From contig DJGJ01000035.1 of the NCBI GenBank assembly GCA_002432715.1, positions 45,311-109,310 of the forward strand: a DNA stretch of 64,000 bases, in the 5' to 3' direction. The stretch is from Sphaerochaeta sp. UBA5849 (GTDB lineage: Bacteria; Spirochaetota; Spirochaetia; Sphaerochaetales; Sphaerochaetaceae). Numbering within the stretch: the first letter of the stretch is position 1; every line of letters begins with the position of its first letter. This document shows positions 31,631-40,471 of the stretch, in pieces. The notes below the pieces were generated by a model that had not been told where the DNA came from, made no database searches, and saw nothing but the letters and a program-made list of their open reading frames with translations. A program made the position numbers and the translations under genes.

Positions 31631-32399
31631 ACAACCGTTTCACGGCAATGATGTCGGTTCTTTCGGATTCAAGCAATTGCGTGAAGGCCCGGCTTAGGTC
31701 CTCTGCAACCACCCCATACAGGTTTGAGGGAGGTATCACACTCCTATAGGAAGCTTCGACCGTCCAAAGAAGCGTGTCTTTTCCCAATAATGGCAACGCC
31801 CACGCTCCAAGCCTCGGTGCATAGAGGTGTATGATGGGGTTGGCTTGCAGCATCTGCTCTATCCGTCGGGCAAATTGCACGTCGTTCTCTGATTCTTGTT
31901 TCGTCACTATCAAGTCTGTTGGAAATTCCTTGGGCAAGTATTGCGCATCGGAGCTGCGGATATAGAGGACTTCACTCTTCCTGCCGTCGACGACTTCCTG
32001 CCAAATACGCTCATCCGCCTGCGTGAGTATCATACAGTCGAACAAAGGCGCTTTTTGGCTTGCCTGACCCATGCCGACAAAGACGGCCTCTTCACCCACC
32101 CTCTCCAAACCGTGCAGTGCCTGGGTTATGGGCGGAGAGCATACCACATACCCTTCCTTTCCCTCCAACACCATGGCCAGTGTTTGATAGTCAACATCCG
32201 CTTTCACAGTGAGCGTGCGAAGCCGGTACCCGTTTGCAAGCATGCAGAGAGAGAGGCCGGGCTGCTGAAAGGAATACACATTCGCCCTGTACGTTGCATC
32301 AGTGAGAAACCAGAGTGCGGGAAGCTGCAAAACAACCACAAGAGGTGTTGCACAAAGCAATATGGCTAGAAGGAAAGGCAACAGAACAAAGGGTTTCAT
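31596..32399 (-). CDS. Single-span membrane protein with periplasmic-binding-like domain, unknown function
   Basis: The 267-residue protein has one N-terminal hydrophobic span (about residues 4-30) followed by a polar domain. That domain alternates strands and helices, with a PLP/LYAPRLGAWALPLLGKD segment and repeated VVCS/VFVGMG-type loops. It resembles a periplasmic-binding fold, but I recognise no family. The start at 32399 is set by the promoter spacing: TACATT ends 7 nt upstream, so the message is probably leaderless. The gene ends inside the convergent tatD. Confidence 0.6.
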   Translation of the reverse strand: MKPFVLLPFLLAILLCATPLVVVLQLPALWFLTDATYRANVYSFQQPGLSLCMLANGYRLRTLTVKADVDYQTLAMVLEGKEGYVVCSPPITQALHGLERVGEEAVFVGMGQASQKAPLFDCMILTQADERIWQEVVDGRKSEVLYIRSSDAQYLPKEFPTDLIVTKQESENDVQFARRIEQMLQANPIIHLYAPRLGAWALPLLGKDTLLWTVEASYRSVIPPSNLYGVVAEDLSRAFTQLLESERTDIIAVKRLFTGREMHGSWL

Positions 32400-32406
32400 T
32401 CCCTTG

Positions 32407-32435
32407 AATGTAGCAGTCCGGTCTTCTGCAGTCAA
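32407..32435 (-). promoter_or_regulatory. Promoter of the membrane protein gene, leaderless type
   Basis: On the minus strand TTGACT (32435-32430), a 17-bp spacer and TACATT (32412-32407) end 7 nt before the ATG. Confidence 0.6.
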
Positions 32436-32521
32436 GAAACAGATGTATACAGGTTGACCAGTTCCCACAGTTTGGATACATTTGTACTGAATTGAACTTT
32501 CCATCGAACAAGGAGCAACCT

Positions 32522-33514
32522 ATGATATCCTATAAGGAACTCGGTCTGGTGAATACCAGAGACATGTTTGCAAAAGCAGTCAAGGGCGGTTATGCCATTC
32601 CTGCCTATAATTTCAACAATATGGAACAGCTGCAGGCTATCATCCAGGCATGCGTCGCCACCAAGAGTCCCGTTATTCTTCAGGTCTCGAAGGGAGCACG
32701 CGACTACGCCAACATCAATCTGCTGAGAAACATGGCCCGTGGTGCCGGTGAGTATGCCAAGGAACTCGGATACGAAATTCCCATCGTCCTGCACCTCGAC
32801 CACGGTGACAGCTTTGAAACCTGCAAAGAGTGCATTGACAACGGATTCAGCTCCGTGATGATTGATGGATCCCACTTTCCCTATGAGGAGAACGTTGCAC
32901 TGACCAAGAGAGTCGTTGAATATGCCCATGCCCACGATGTCACCGTTGAAGGGGAACTCGGCGTTTTGGCCGGCATCGAGGATGAAGTCAGCAGCGCCGT
33001 GAGCCACTACACCAAGCCCGAGGAAGTCGTCGACTTCGTCTCCCGCACCGGTGTTGATTCGCTGGCCATCTCCATTGGAACCAGCCATGGTGCGAACAAG
33101 TTCGTACCTTCGCAGTGCACCCGCAATGCAGAAGGCATTCTCATTCCGCCTCCGCTTCGCTTCGACATTCTTGAGGAAATCGAGAAACGTCTGCCCGGCT
33201 TCCCCATCGTGTTGCACGGCTCTTCCTCCGTCCCTGTAGAATATGTGAATATGATTTTGCAGTACGGCGGCAAGCTCAAGGACAGCGTAGGCATTCCCGA
33301 GGAACAGCTTCGCAGGGCAGCCAAGAGTGCCGTATGCAAGATCAACATCGACAGCGACGGCAGACTTGCCATGACTGCAATCATCCGCAAGGTGCTTGCA
33401 GAGAAACCCGGTGAATTCGACCCCCGCAAGTACCTCGGACCGGCCCGTGACGAGCTGAAGAAGATGTACATGCACAAGAACATCAACGTCCTGGGGTCTG
33501 CCAATCAGGCGTAA
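32522..33514 (+). CDS. fba: Fructose-bisphosphate aldolase, class II
   Basis: This 330-residue zinc-dependent aldolase cleaves fructose 1,6-bisphosphate in glycolysis. It has the metal-binding HLDHGDS near residue 84 and the second-site segment VEGELGVLAG with its Glu ligand near 145. SIGTSHGANKF and LHGSSSVP complete the active site and phosphate-binding region. The ATG at 32522 is preferred because AAGGAG lies 6-8 nt upstream; an in-frame ATG at 32492 has no such site. A strong terminator follows. Confidence 0.95.
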   Translation: MISYKELGLVNTRDMFAKAVKGGYAIPAYNFNNMEQLQAIIQACVATKSPVILQVSKGARDYANINLLRNMARGAGEYAKELGYEIPIVLHLDHGDSFETCKECIDNGFSSVMIDGSHFPYEENVALTKRVVEYAHAHDVTVEGELGVLAGIEDEVSSAVSHYTKPEEVVDFVSRTGVDSLAISIGTSHGANKFVPSQCTRNAEGILIPPPLRFDILEEIEKRLPGFPIVLHGSSSVPVEYVNMILQYGGKLKDSVGIPEEQLRRAAKSAVCKINIDSDGRLAMTAIIRKVLAEKPGEFDPRKYLGPARDELKKMYMHKNINVLGSANQA

Positions 33515-33530
33515 TCGACCGTTGTAGCGC

Positions 33531-33566
33531 AAAGGCCGTTGGAAGTAGTTTCCACGGCCTTTTTTC
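33531..33566 (+). terminator. Rho-independent terminator of fba
   Basis: AAGGCCGT and ACGGCCTT pair, with a further GGAA/TTCC inner stem, and TTTTTT follows. Confidence 0.85.
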
Positions 33567-33587
33567 ATTGGTACAAGGGCAGGTACT

Positions 33588-33617
33588 TTGACACGCCCTT
33601 AATGCATGTGTTATATT
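33588..33617 (+). promoter_or_regulatory. infC operon promoter
   Basis: TTGACA (33588-33593) and TATATT (33612-33617) are separated by 18 bp. The leader of about 66 nt contains a CGGCC-TTTTA-GGCCG hairpin at 33627-33641 that might serve autoregulation. Confidence 0.75.
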
Positions 33618-33689
33618 GTGTACCGTCGGCCTTTTAGGCCGGGAAAAGCTCACACACAGTGGTTTTCACCGAAAACACAAGGAGATCGA

Positions 33690-34241
33690 TTGGCTACGAA
33701 GGATTTGAGGATCAATAGACAGATCCGTGCAAGAGAAGTGTTCGTCATTGATGCAGATGGAAATCAGAAAGGCATCATGAGCGTGTATGACGCCGTCATG
33801 CTTGCAGAGAGTGTAGGATTGGATTTGGTGGAAGTATCCCCCAACGCAAACCCTCCCGTTTGCAAGATTCTCGACTTCGGAAAATACCGGTATGAGCAGG
33901 AAAAGCGGCTCAGGGATGCCAAGAAGAACCAGAGTGTCATCAAAATGAAGGAAATCCGGATGCAGCCCAAGATCGAGAAGCATGATCTTGAGACAAAGTC
34001 CAAATTCATCGGTGAATTCCTCGCTGAAGGAAACAAGGTCAAGGTAAGCATCCGCTTCCGTGGCCGCGAGCTGGCCCACACAGAACTCGGCAAGGTGGTT
34101 TTGGACAAGATACTTGCCCAGCTCACTGAAAATGGTGTAGGCTTCAATCTTGACCGAGATGCCTTGATGGAAGGCAAGATGATGAGTATGATCATCAGTC
34201 CTGCCAAAACGGGTCCTGTCTCCGCCAAGAAAGACAATTAG
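33690..34241 (+). CDS. infC: Translation initiation factor IF-3 with UUG start
   Basis: The 183-residue IF-3 carries RINRQIRAREVFVIDADGN at the N-terminus, the linker region with PPVCKILDFGKYRYEQEK, and the C-terminal RFRGRELAHTELG. The start codon is TTG at 33690, with AAGGAG 5 nt upstream. Any in-frame ATG is either far upstream without a site, or internal. A rare start codon is known to let IF-3 discriminate against its own mRNA, and the same logic may apply here. It is followed by rpmI and rplT, the usual operon. Confidence 0.95.
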   Translation: MATKDLRINRQIRAREVFVIDADGNQKGIMSVYDAVMLAESVGLDLVEVSPNANPPVCKILDFGKYRYEQEKRLRDAKKNQSVIKMKEIRMQPKIEKHDLETKSKFIGEFLAEGNKVKVSIRFRGRELAHTELGKVVLDKILAQLTENGVGFNLDRDALMEGKMMSMIISPAKTGPVSAKKDN

Positions 34242-34325
34242 CAACAGTATCCCGCATGGGATGTTGAATATGCTGCTCCAAGGGGATCTTGTTCCTTGTG
34301 AGCGCAAGTAGGAAGGTGCACTACA

Positions 34326-34523
34326 ATGCCCAAGATGAAAACAAGAAGGTCCGCTGCAAAGCGGTTCCGCGTCACTGGAACCGGCAAGGTCCGCTATAAG
34401 AAGCAGGGTCTTCGCCACATTCTCACCAAGAAGAGCAGCAAGCGCAAGGGAAACCTCCGTGCTTCTGGAATCCTCGAAGATATGGAAGCAAAGAGAGCCA
34501 AATCCATGCTTCCGTACGCATAA
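34326..34523 (+). CDS. rpmI: Ribosomal protein bL35
   Basis: This 65-residue basic protein begins [20 protein letters not shown] and contains the [12 protein letters not shown] segment of bL35. It lies 84 nt after infC with an AGGAAGGTG ribosome-binding site. The gap includes a short CCCGC/GGGA-type hairpin but no separate gene. It is part of the 50S subunit and the infC-rpmI-rplT operon. Confidence 0.96.
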   Translation: MPKMKTRRSAAKRFRVTGTGKVRYKKQGLRHILTKKSSKRKGNLRASGILEDMEAKRAKSMLPYA

Positions 34524-34535
34524 GGGGGGTGGGCG

Positions 34536-34895
34536 ATGCCAAGAGCAGTTGACGGAACGAAACGTAAGGACAGAAGGAAGAAGATTCTTGAACTGGCAAA
34601 AGGCTATTATGGCCGCAGAAGCACGAACAACCGCGTTGCAAAAGATGCAGTTGCCAAGGCTGGCCAGTACGCATATCGCGGTCGTAAAGAGCGCAAGCGG
34701 GATTTCCGCAGGCTCTGGATTGCAAGAATCAGCGCAGCTGTGCAGGCAGAGGGTCTCAACTACTCTCAGTTCATGCATGGCATGAAGCTTGCCAACATCG
34801 AGATCAACAGAAAGGCCCTCTCCAATATGGCTATTGAAGACCAGGCCACTTTCTCCGCTCTCGTTGCTCAGGTAAAGGATACCTTGGGCAAATAA
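34536..34895 (+). CDS. rplT: Ribosomal protein bL20
   Basis: The 119-residue protein has the bL20 signature segments GYYGRRSTNNRVAKDAV and RDFRRLWIARI, and NYSQFMHGMKLANIEINRK near its middle. It binds 23S rRNA early in 50S assembly and in several bacteria represses its own operon. It begins 12 nt after rpmI with a G-rich ribosome-binding site. A coiled-coil protein gene follows after 37 nt. Confidence 0.96.
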   Translation: MPRAVDGTKRKDRRKKILELAKGYYGRRSTNNRVAKDAVAKAGQYAYRGRKERKRDFRRLWIARISAAVQAEGLNYSQFMHGMKLANIEINRKALSNMAIEDQATFSALVAQVKDTLGK

Positions 34896-34932
34896 GCCAA
34901 GGTAACTCGTCTAGACGTTTGAAGGAGGAACC

Positions 34933-35289
34933 ATGTCAGTTGTTGATACCGTAAAAATGCTCGAACTGCGAACCAAGAAGGCAGCAGGATTGATCGCAAT
35001 GCTCCGCAAGGAGAAAGCCGAACTTCAAGAAAAGTTTGATTTGGTACATGCACACAACGCTGAACTTGAGGAGTATGTTGAAAGTTTCACTTCCAGCAAC
35101 AAGCTTCTCGAAGAAAGCATTGCCAATGCCATGGAAAATCTTTCCGCTATCGAAGGGCTGGATGACGTTCAACTTTTCGATGACGCAGCACTTGATTTGG
35201 AAGCCGCCGAGGGATTCTCCAGTGGAAATGCTTTCTCTGATGAGGAAGTCGACCTGGATGCACTCTTGGAGGATTCTCCCACTCTTTGA
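34933..35289 (+). CDS. ZapB-like small coiled-coil protein
   Basis: The 118-residue acidic protein has a long heptad region (residues about 5-75, including KAAGLIAMLRKEKAELQEKF) and an acidic C-terminal tail ending in DLDALLEDSPTL. ZapB-like septum proteins have this size and shape, so a cell-division role is plausible but unproven. It sits at the end of the infC operon with AAGGAGG 6 nt before the ATG, and a strong terminator follows. Confidence 0.65.
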   Translation: MSVVDTVKMLELRTKKAAGLIAMLRKEKAELQEKFDLVHAHNAELEEYVESFTSSNKLLEESIANAMENLSAIEGLDDVQLFDDAALDLEAAEGFSSGNAFSDEEVDLDALLEDSPTL

Positions 35290-35320
35290 GCTGAAGCAAT
35301 CAGTCTGGACACTGTCCGTG

Positions 35321-35350
35321 AACGGGGCCGCAAGGTCCCGTTTTCTTTTT
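35321..35350 (+). terminator. Rho-independent terminator of the infC-zapB unit
   Basis: AACGGG-GCC and GGT-CCCGTT form a 9-bp stem closed by a GCAA tetraloop, followed by TTTTCTTTTT. Confidence 0.88.
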
Positions 35351-35429
35351 CCGAACCCCCTTTCCCAAAGCTCTTTCTTATTGTACGATAGAAGTACGGC
35401 AGTCAACTGCCTCGATATTTGACAAGTTT

Positions 35430-35612
35430 CCTGCGGTGTGCGCCTGGAGCCACAGTCTCTTGGCTCAACTTACACAAATGGGTAGCGGTATAGCTGATTT
35501 GCATTGATCCAACTCCTTCGGGGTTAAATGGAACAGAATTTTCAGCGCAACTAGTTTCCCCCTTGAACCACAGGTTCAAGAGCATTCTCCGGGTACGGCA
35601 CCGCAGGTTTTA
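35430..35612 (+). ncRNA. ssrS: 6S RNA
   Basis: CCTGCGGTG at 35430 pairs with CACCGCAGG ending at 35607, closing a rod of about 178 nt. The 3' strand contains CCTTGAACC-ACA-GGTTCAAG followed by a GC-rich stem, which matches the 3' part of E. coli 6S RNA as I remember it. The 5' half has a GAGCC/GGCTC hairpin. 6S RNA binds housekeeping RNA polymerase by mimicking an open promoter. TTTT after the closing stem may serve as terminator. It lies between zapB and the TPR gene, as 6S RNA often precedes other genes. Confidence 0.78.
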
Positions 35613-35637
35613 TCTTGCATACAGGAACCATTCATCC

Positions 35638-36894
35638 ATGCCAGAAACACACAATGCCTTGAAGAACATTCTCTTCATCAAACTTCCTGCTTCCATGGAG
35701 CGGGATATCAACAATTTTCATGTCGACAGTTCGATTGAGATCCCGGTGCAACGCCCTGAGGGAAGCCGTGATTTCGATCCGGCAAAGGATATCAGTGTTG
35801 AGCTGATCGTCGCAGGCATGCTCAAGATCCTTGCCTATCAGAACGACCATGTACACGCACCGTATTACCGTGAATTTGTGCTTGCCCTGCAGCCTGATGC
35901 CGTCCAAGAACTCAATATTGCAGCTATTGCCCAAGAGCAGAAACAGAACTTTCCATTTGCAGAAGAGTTGTTTCTTACTGTGTGCCATCTTGCACCGCAA
36001 AGCGCGACATACATAAACCTGGCAACCCTGTACAGCCGAAAAGCAGCCGAGGATACTGCGAAAGGAGTTCAATACGACCTTTATCAGCAAAAGGCCCTGG
36101 AAACCCTCAAGGAAGGGCTGGATGTGGTCGGCGAGGACGCCCCTCTGCTCAGTGAATTAGGTTTTTTCCATCTATATCAAGGAAATGTAGAGATTGCCAA
36201 GGAGTATCTCGACCGATATCTGGCCATTGCCGACGAGGATGGGAAAAAGGCCCATGTACAAAAGATCGTGGACGACATCGACGCCAAACTCAACGATGAC
36301 CAGACGTTGATGCGCTCCTACGATGCCATCCAGATGAACAAGGAACCAGAGGCTGTCGCCCTTCTGGACTCCTTCCTTGCAGACAATCCAAAGGTTTGGA
36401 ACGCTTGGTTCCTCAAGGGCTGGGCGCTCAGGAGAATGGGCAACTACCGAAAGGCAGAAGAGGCTCTGCTCGCCGCTCTTGCAAACAGCAAGGGGACAAG
36501 CGACATCTATAACGAATTGGCCATCTGCAGCTTGGAGACCGGAAAACCCGAGCTAGCAAAGGACTATCTCAATACTGCAGTGGATTTGGACAGCCAGAAC
36601 ATCACCCTCATATCGAACTTGGCATACCTCTATTTGAAAGACCGGATGTGGGATGAAGCCCGTGAATATCTGGAAATCGCCCGTGCCATCGATCCCAACG
36701 ACCCCTTGATCATCCAGTTGATGAAGGATTACGAGCAAGCCAGCGGTGATACGCTCGCCTCCCCCATCGTTCAGGAATTTGTCGATACCGAGGATGTAGT
36801 ACGGCAGACCAAGCAAGAAAAGCCCTTCTTCATCCAAGGCAAAGAAGAAACCGACGACCTGGAGACGGTGTATGACATCGAGGACTCACTCTGA
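35638..36894 (+). CDS. TPR-repeat protein
   Basis: The 418-residue protein has no signal peptide. It contains tetratricopeptide-like repeats from about residue 85, with the clearest at 250-370 (WNAWFLKGWALRRMGNYRKAEEALLAAL-type units). The C-terminus is acidic. It probably acts as a scaffold. The start at 35638 follows AGGA by 11 nt; upstream in-frame ATGs lie inside the 6S RNA. Its stop overlaps tsaE as TGATG, so it is coupled to the t6A genes, though no functional link is known. Confidence 0.78.
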   Translation: MPETHNALKNILFIKLPASMERDINNFHVDSSIEIPVQRPEGSRDFDPAKDISVELIVAGMLKILAYQNDHVHAPYYREFVLALQPDAVQELNIAAIAQEQKQNFPFAEELFLTVCHLAPQSATYINLATLYSRKAAEDTAKGVQYDLYQQKALETLKEGLDVVGEDAPLLSELGFFHLYQGNVEIAKEYLDRYLAIADEDGKKAHVQKIVDDIDAKLNDDQTLMRSYDAIQMNKEPEAVALLDSFLADNPKVWNAWFLKGWALRRMGNYRKAEEALLAALANSKGTSDIYNELAICSLETGKPELAKDYLNTAVDLDSQNITLISNLAYLYLKDRMWDEAREYLEIARAIDPNDPLIIQLMKDYEQASGDTLASPIVQEFVDTEDVVRQTKQEKPFFIQGKEETDDLETVYDIEDSL

Positions 36895-37313
36895 TGACAT
36901 ACATCAGCCATAGTGAAGAGGAGACGCTATCGTTCGGGTATCGCTTGGGCAAGCAGTGCAAGAGCGGAACGGTTATATCGCTTCGGGGGAGCCTGGGAGC
37001 GGGAAAAACAGTTCTTGTCAAAGGCCTTGCACGGGCCTTGGGCATCACCGAACCGATTGTAAGTCCCACCTTCACCCTGATTCAGCAGTACGAAGGAACG
37101 TTGCCGCTCTATCATATGGATTTGTATCGGATAGGTTCGGCCGAAGAGTTCGAAATGATCGGCGGTGAAGAAATGCTGTACAGCAACGGGGTCGCGATAG
37201 TTGAATGGAGTGAAAAGATTGCCGAGATGCTTCCCGATACGACACTTTTTGTCGATATTGATATTATGCCCAATGAAGACCGAGTGATCACCCTGCAAGG
37301 GGCCGACATATGA
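36894..37313 (+). CDS. tsaE: tRNA t6A synthesis ATPase TsaE
   Basis: The 139-residue P-loop protein has Walker A in GSLGAGKT at residues 32-39, SPTFTLIQQYEG and YHMDLYRI, and VEWSEKI, all standard TsaE positions. It acts with TsaB and TsaD to make N6-threonylcarbamoyladenosine on ANN-decoding tRNAs. It overlaps the TPR gene by 1 nt and tsaB by 4 nt. TsaD is not in the window. Confidence 0.95.
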   Translation: MTYISHSEEETLSFGYRLGKQCKSGTVISLRGSLGAGKTVLVKGLARALGITEPIVSPTFTLIQQYEGTLPLYHMDLYRIGSAEEFEMIGGEEMLYSNGVAIVEWSEKIAEMLPDTTLFVDIDIMPNEDRVITLQGADI

Positions 37314-38011
37314 ACATCCTTTCCTGCGACACTTCAACCGAGGTCATGCACGTTTGCTTTGCACGCTTTGAAGAGGGCAAAAAGCCTTTCTTTGAAGCAA
37401 GAGTGGTGACAAGTGCAAACCAACACTCAGAGATGCTGGTTCCGTCCATGCTCGAGGTGTGTCAACGCAACTCTGTCAAGCTGAAGGAGCTCGACCTGCT
37501 GGTGTGCACCAGTGGTCCCGGTTCATTCACCGGTTTGAGAATCGCCATGAGCACCCTGAAAGGCATCAGTCTTGCCACCGGCATCCCCATGGTTACGATT
37601 CCGACCTTGGAAGCGTACCAAGCCTGCAACAGCTCGTATCCCCATACAAGCCTTGCGGTCATCGATGCAAAGAAAAAGCGATTCTACACTGCCTTGTTCC
37701 AAGCCGGCGAAAGACTGACGCCTGATCTCGACCTTGATCCCTTGCAGATAGAACGCCTGCTTGCACCCTATCCCGACACCCTCCTGCTTGGTGGCGATGC
37801 CCCCTTGCTTGCATCCAAGCTCTCCAAACACTATGCCGTCGATGAGAGCTCCCAACTCAATCTTTCTCTGGTGCTCTGTACGCTGGGCAAGCGGAAATTT
37901 GAACAATGGGGAGCTGATGAGCCGGACACAGGCCCTGTTTATGTGAGAAAGAGCGATGCAGAAATCGCATTGCAAGAAACAATCAGTTCTCTGGAGGAAA
38001 CACATGATTGA
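37310..38011 (+). CDS. tsaB: tRNA t6A synthesis protein TsaB
   Basis: This 233-residue ASKHA-fold protein has LSCDTSTEVMHV at the N-terminus and CTSGPGSFTGLRIAMSTLKG near residue 65, the TsaB signature. It is a non-catalytic partner of TsaD. Overlaps on both sides (4 nt with tsaE, 8 nt with trxB) place it in a tight operon. Confidence 0.95.
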   Translation: MNILSCDTSTEVMHVCFARFEEGKKPFFEARVVTSANQHSEMLVPSMLEVCQRNSVKLKELDLLVCTSGPGSFTGLRIAMSTLKGISLATGIPMVTIPTLEAYQACNSSYPHTSLAVIDAKKKRFYTALFQAGERLTPDLDLDPLQIERLLAPYPDTLLLGGDAPLLASKLSKHYAVDESSQLNLSLVLCTLGKRKFEQWGADEPDTGPVYVRKSDAEIALQETISSLEETHD

Positions 38012-38942
38012 ACAAGATATCCTGATCGTCGGATCAGGGGTTGCGGGCATGTCCGCAGCCCAATACGCAGCACGTGCTGGTCGTTCTGTAACAATGCTCG
38101 AGTCGATCGCCCCCGGTGGGCAGACCATGTACATCGACATGATTGAAAACTATCCAGGGTTCGATCAACCCATCAGTGGATATGAAATGGGAATGAAATT
38201 CCATGCCCAGGCTGAGGCCTTCGGGGCAAAACTTGTCTATGCAACTGTCACCAAGTTGTCCAAGGAAGGAGACACCTTCCTTGCAGAAACCGCCGACGGG
38301 GAAACCTATCAGGCAAAGGCTGTTATTTTTGCAACGGGAGCGAAGCACCGCCACCTTGGAGTCGAGGGCGAGGAGAAGTACAACGGCAAGGGAGTCAGTT
38401 ACTGCGGCACCTGTGACGGACCTTTCTTTAAGGGCAAGAAAATCCTGGTCGTCGGAGGCGGTGATACCGCTCTTACCGATGCTCTCTACCTCTCAAAGCT
38501 CAGCGAGCACATTACCATCGTGCATCGAAAGGAACGCTTCAGAGCCCAGGACAATCTGGTGGCACAGGTTTCCAGGAACAAGAACATCGAACTGGTCATG
38601 CAGCATACCGTCAGCCTCATCAAGGGTGACGGCAACAAGGTTACCTCGGTCGTCCTCAAGGATCTTGCCAACGATGTTGAGTACGAGCGGGAGTTTGATG
38701 CAGTATTCATCTTCGTCGGCATGCTTCCCCAGACCGAGATGCTGGACAAGAGTGTCCTCGATGAAAGCGGGTATGTCATCACCAACGAGAGGATGGAAAC
38801 GAAGCTGGCCGGCCTGTACGCTGCCGGAGATGTACGCACTACAGTGTTCAGACAGTTGGTGACAGCTGCCAGCGATGGTGCCATCGCCGCTCATTGTGCA
38901 AGCGAATACATCGATGAACTTGAAGGAAGAGCATACCGCTAA
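38004..38942 (+). CDS. trxB: Thioredoxin reductase
   Basis: The 312-residue flavoprotein has FAD motif IVGSGVAGMSAAQYA near residue 8, the redox-active YCGTCDGPFF near residue 135, and NADPH motif VVGGGDTALTDAL near 152. The C-terminal AAGDVRTTVFRQLVTAASDG closes the FAD site. It reduces thioredoxin with NADPH in the cytosol. The ATG at 38004 follows GGAGG by 7 nt and lies inside the end of tsaB; the frame opens earlier but has no site there. Confidence 0.95.
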   Translation: MIEQDILIVGSGVAGMSAAQYAARAGRSVTMLESIAPGGQTMYIDMIENYPGFDQPISGYEMGMKFHAQAEAFGAKLVYATVTKLSKEGDTFLAETADGETYQAKAVIFATGAKHRHLGVEGEEKYNGKGVSYCGTCDGPFFKGKKILVVGGGDTALTDALYLSKLSEHITIVHRKERFRAQDNLVAQVSRNKNIELVMQHTVSLIKGDGNKVTSVVLKDLANDVEYEREFDAVFIFVGMLPQTEMLDKSVLDESGYVITNERMETKLAGLYAAGDVRTTVFRQLVTAASDGAIAAHCASEYIDELEGRAYR

Positions 38943-38978
38943 ATAGCGGGCTGCCTCTCATATATCACACAAATCTCC

Positions 38979-39008
38979 TTGACGATGGCTGGTCGTTAGT
39001 GTTCTAAT
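38979..39008 (+). promoter_or_regulatory. glgA promoter, leaderless type
   Basis: TTGACG (38979-38984), an 18-bp spacer and TCTAAT (39003-39008) end 6 nt before the ATG at 39015. No Shine-Dalgarno precedes the start. Confidence 0.65.
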
Positions 39009-39014
39009 TGAGCC

Positions 39015-40469
39015 ATGAACATATGCATGGTTTCCAGTGAATCTGTACCCTTTTCCAAATCAGGAGGGCTTGCAGACGTGGTTGGTGCACTCTCGGCCGC
39101 CCTCGCTTCCTTAGGCGAGGATGTCAGGGTTGTGCTCCCGCTCTATGGAAGTGTGGATGCTTCAACCTTTGAGGATGTACCAATCGCCGGCTCGATTTCA
39201 TTGCTCGGTTGTGAAGAACAGGTCGGTTTCTGCCAAACCATCCTCAACGGGGTTACGTACTATTTTCTGCGTCATCCTTACTTTACCGGACGAAAAGGGA
39301 TTTATGGGGATACGTCGTTTACTCCCTATGCCGATAATCTCAGACGCTATACCCTTTTGAACAAGGCGGCACTTTTCTTGTGCAAGGAGCTTGCTTGGAA
39401 GGTGGACATCATGCACTGCCATGACTGGACCTGCGGGTTCCTTCCGTATCTTCTCAAAACCGGCAAGGACCAGTTTTACCGCGGAACCAAAAGCATGATG
39501 ACCATTCACAACCTCGCCTATCAAGGTGAGTTCTCTCGTCTCGAACTGCTTGGATGCGACATAGCTCCCGACAAAGCCATGTTCAGCGGCCATGCTACGA
39601 ATAAGCGGACCAACATGTTGAAGACCGGCTTGGTGTTCGCCGACAAACTCACCACCGTAAGTCCGACCTATGCAAAGGAAATCCAGAGCAAGGAGTATGG
39701 TTGCAATTTGGAAGCATTGCTCGCCGAGCGGTCCCAGGATTTGACGGGCATCATCAACGGCATCGATTACGAAGAGTGGAACCCGCAAACCGACCGTTTC
39801 ATCAATCACCACTTCAGCGCAAGCCACCAAGAGGGAAAGGCCCTGACCAAGGCTCAAGTGCAAGCCGAGTTCGGCCTTGAAGTGAATGATGGTGTACCGC
39901 TCTTTTGTATAATCAGCCGCTTGGCTGAGCAGAAGGGCTTTGTCGAATTGCTTGAGGGGTCTCCCTGTGCGCTGGAACAGATGCTTCAAGCACACACGAT
40001 GCAGATGATCATCGTGGGAACCGGCGACCATACCCTGGAGAAGAAACTTGTTGAAATCGGGCAGAGATACTCCAATCTCTCCGTCAACATCCTGTTCAGC
40101 AACAGGGCGGCTCATCTGCTCGAAGCCGGGTCTGACTTTTTCCTCATGCCCAGCCGGTATGAGCCATGCGGTCTCAATCAGCTTTACAGCCTCCGTTACG
40201 GAACACTGCCTGTCGCCCGAAGAACCGGAGGATTGGCTGACAGCATCCTCGACTTGGATGAGAACCCAGAGACCGGAACAGGAATCCTCTTTGACTCCAT
40301 GACAGGCCGTGGTATACTTGAAGCGGTGGAACGAGCACTTCAATGGTGGAACAAAGGAAAGAAAACCATGCAAGCTGTCAGGATTCGATGTATGCATTGG
40401 GACAGTACCTGGGAACGGTCTGCCCGATTGTATCGTTCACTATATGAATCCAGCATAAGGGGGAACTAA
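39015..40469 (+). CDS. glgA: Glycogen synthase
   Basis: This 484-residue GT5 glycosyltransferase extends alpha-1,4-glucan from ADP-glucose. The N-terminal SESVPFSKSGGLADVVGAL carries the KxGGL substrate motif, and C-terminal SRYEPCGLNQLYSLRYG has the conserved Glu. HDWTCGFLPYLL and TIHNLAYQG are further GlgA segments. It is followed after 2 nt by glgC, so synthesis of donor and polymer is coupled. The mRNA looks leaderless. Confidence 0.95.
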   Translation: MNICMVSSESVPFSKSGGLADVVGALSAALASLGEDVRVVLPLYGSVDASTFEDVPIAGSISLLGCEEQVGFCQTILNGVTYYFLRHPYFTGRKGIYGDTSFTPYADNLRRYTLLNKAALFLCKELAWKVDIMHCHDWTCGFLPYLLKTGKDQFYRGTKSMMTIHNLAYQGEFSRLELLGCDIAPDKAMFSGHATNKRTNMLKTGLVFADKLTTVSPTYAKEIQSKEYGCNLEALLAERSQDLTGIINGIDYEEWNPQTDRFINHHFSASHQEGKALTKAQVQAEFGLEVNDGVPLFCIISRLAEQKGFVELLEGSPCALEQMLQAHTMQMIIVGTGDHTLEKKLVEIGQRYSNLSVNILFSNRAAHLLEAGSDFFLMPSRYEPCGLNQLYSLRYGTLPVARRTGGLADSILDLDENPETGTGILFDSMTGRGILEAVERALQWWNKGKKTMQAVRIRCMHWDSTWERSARLYRSLYESSIRGN

Positions 40470-40471
40470 GA

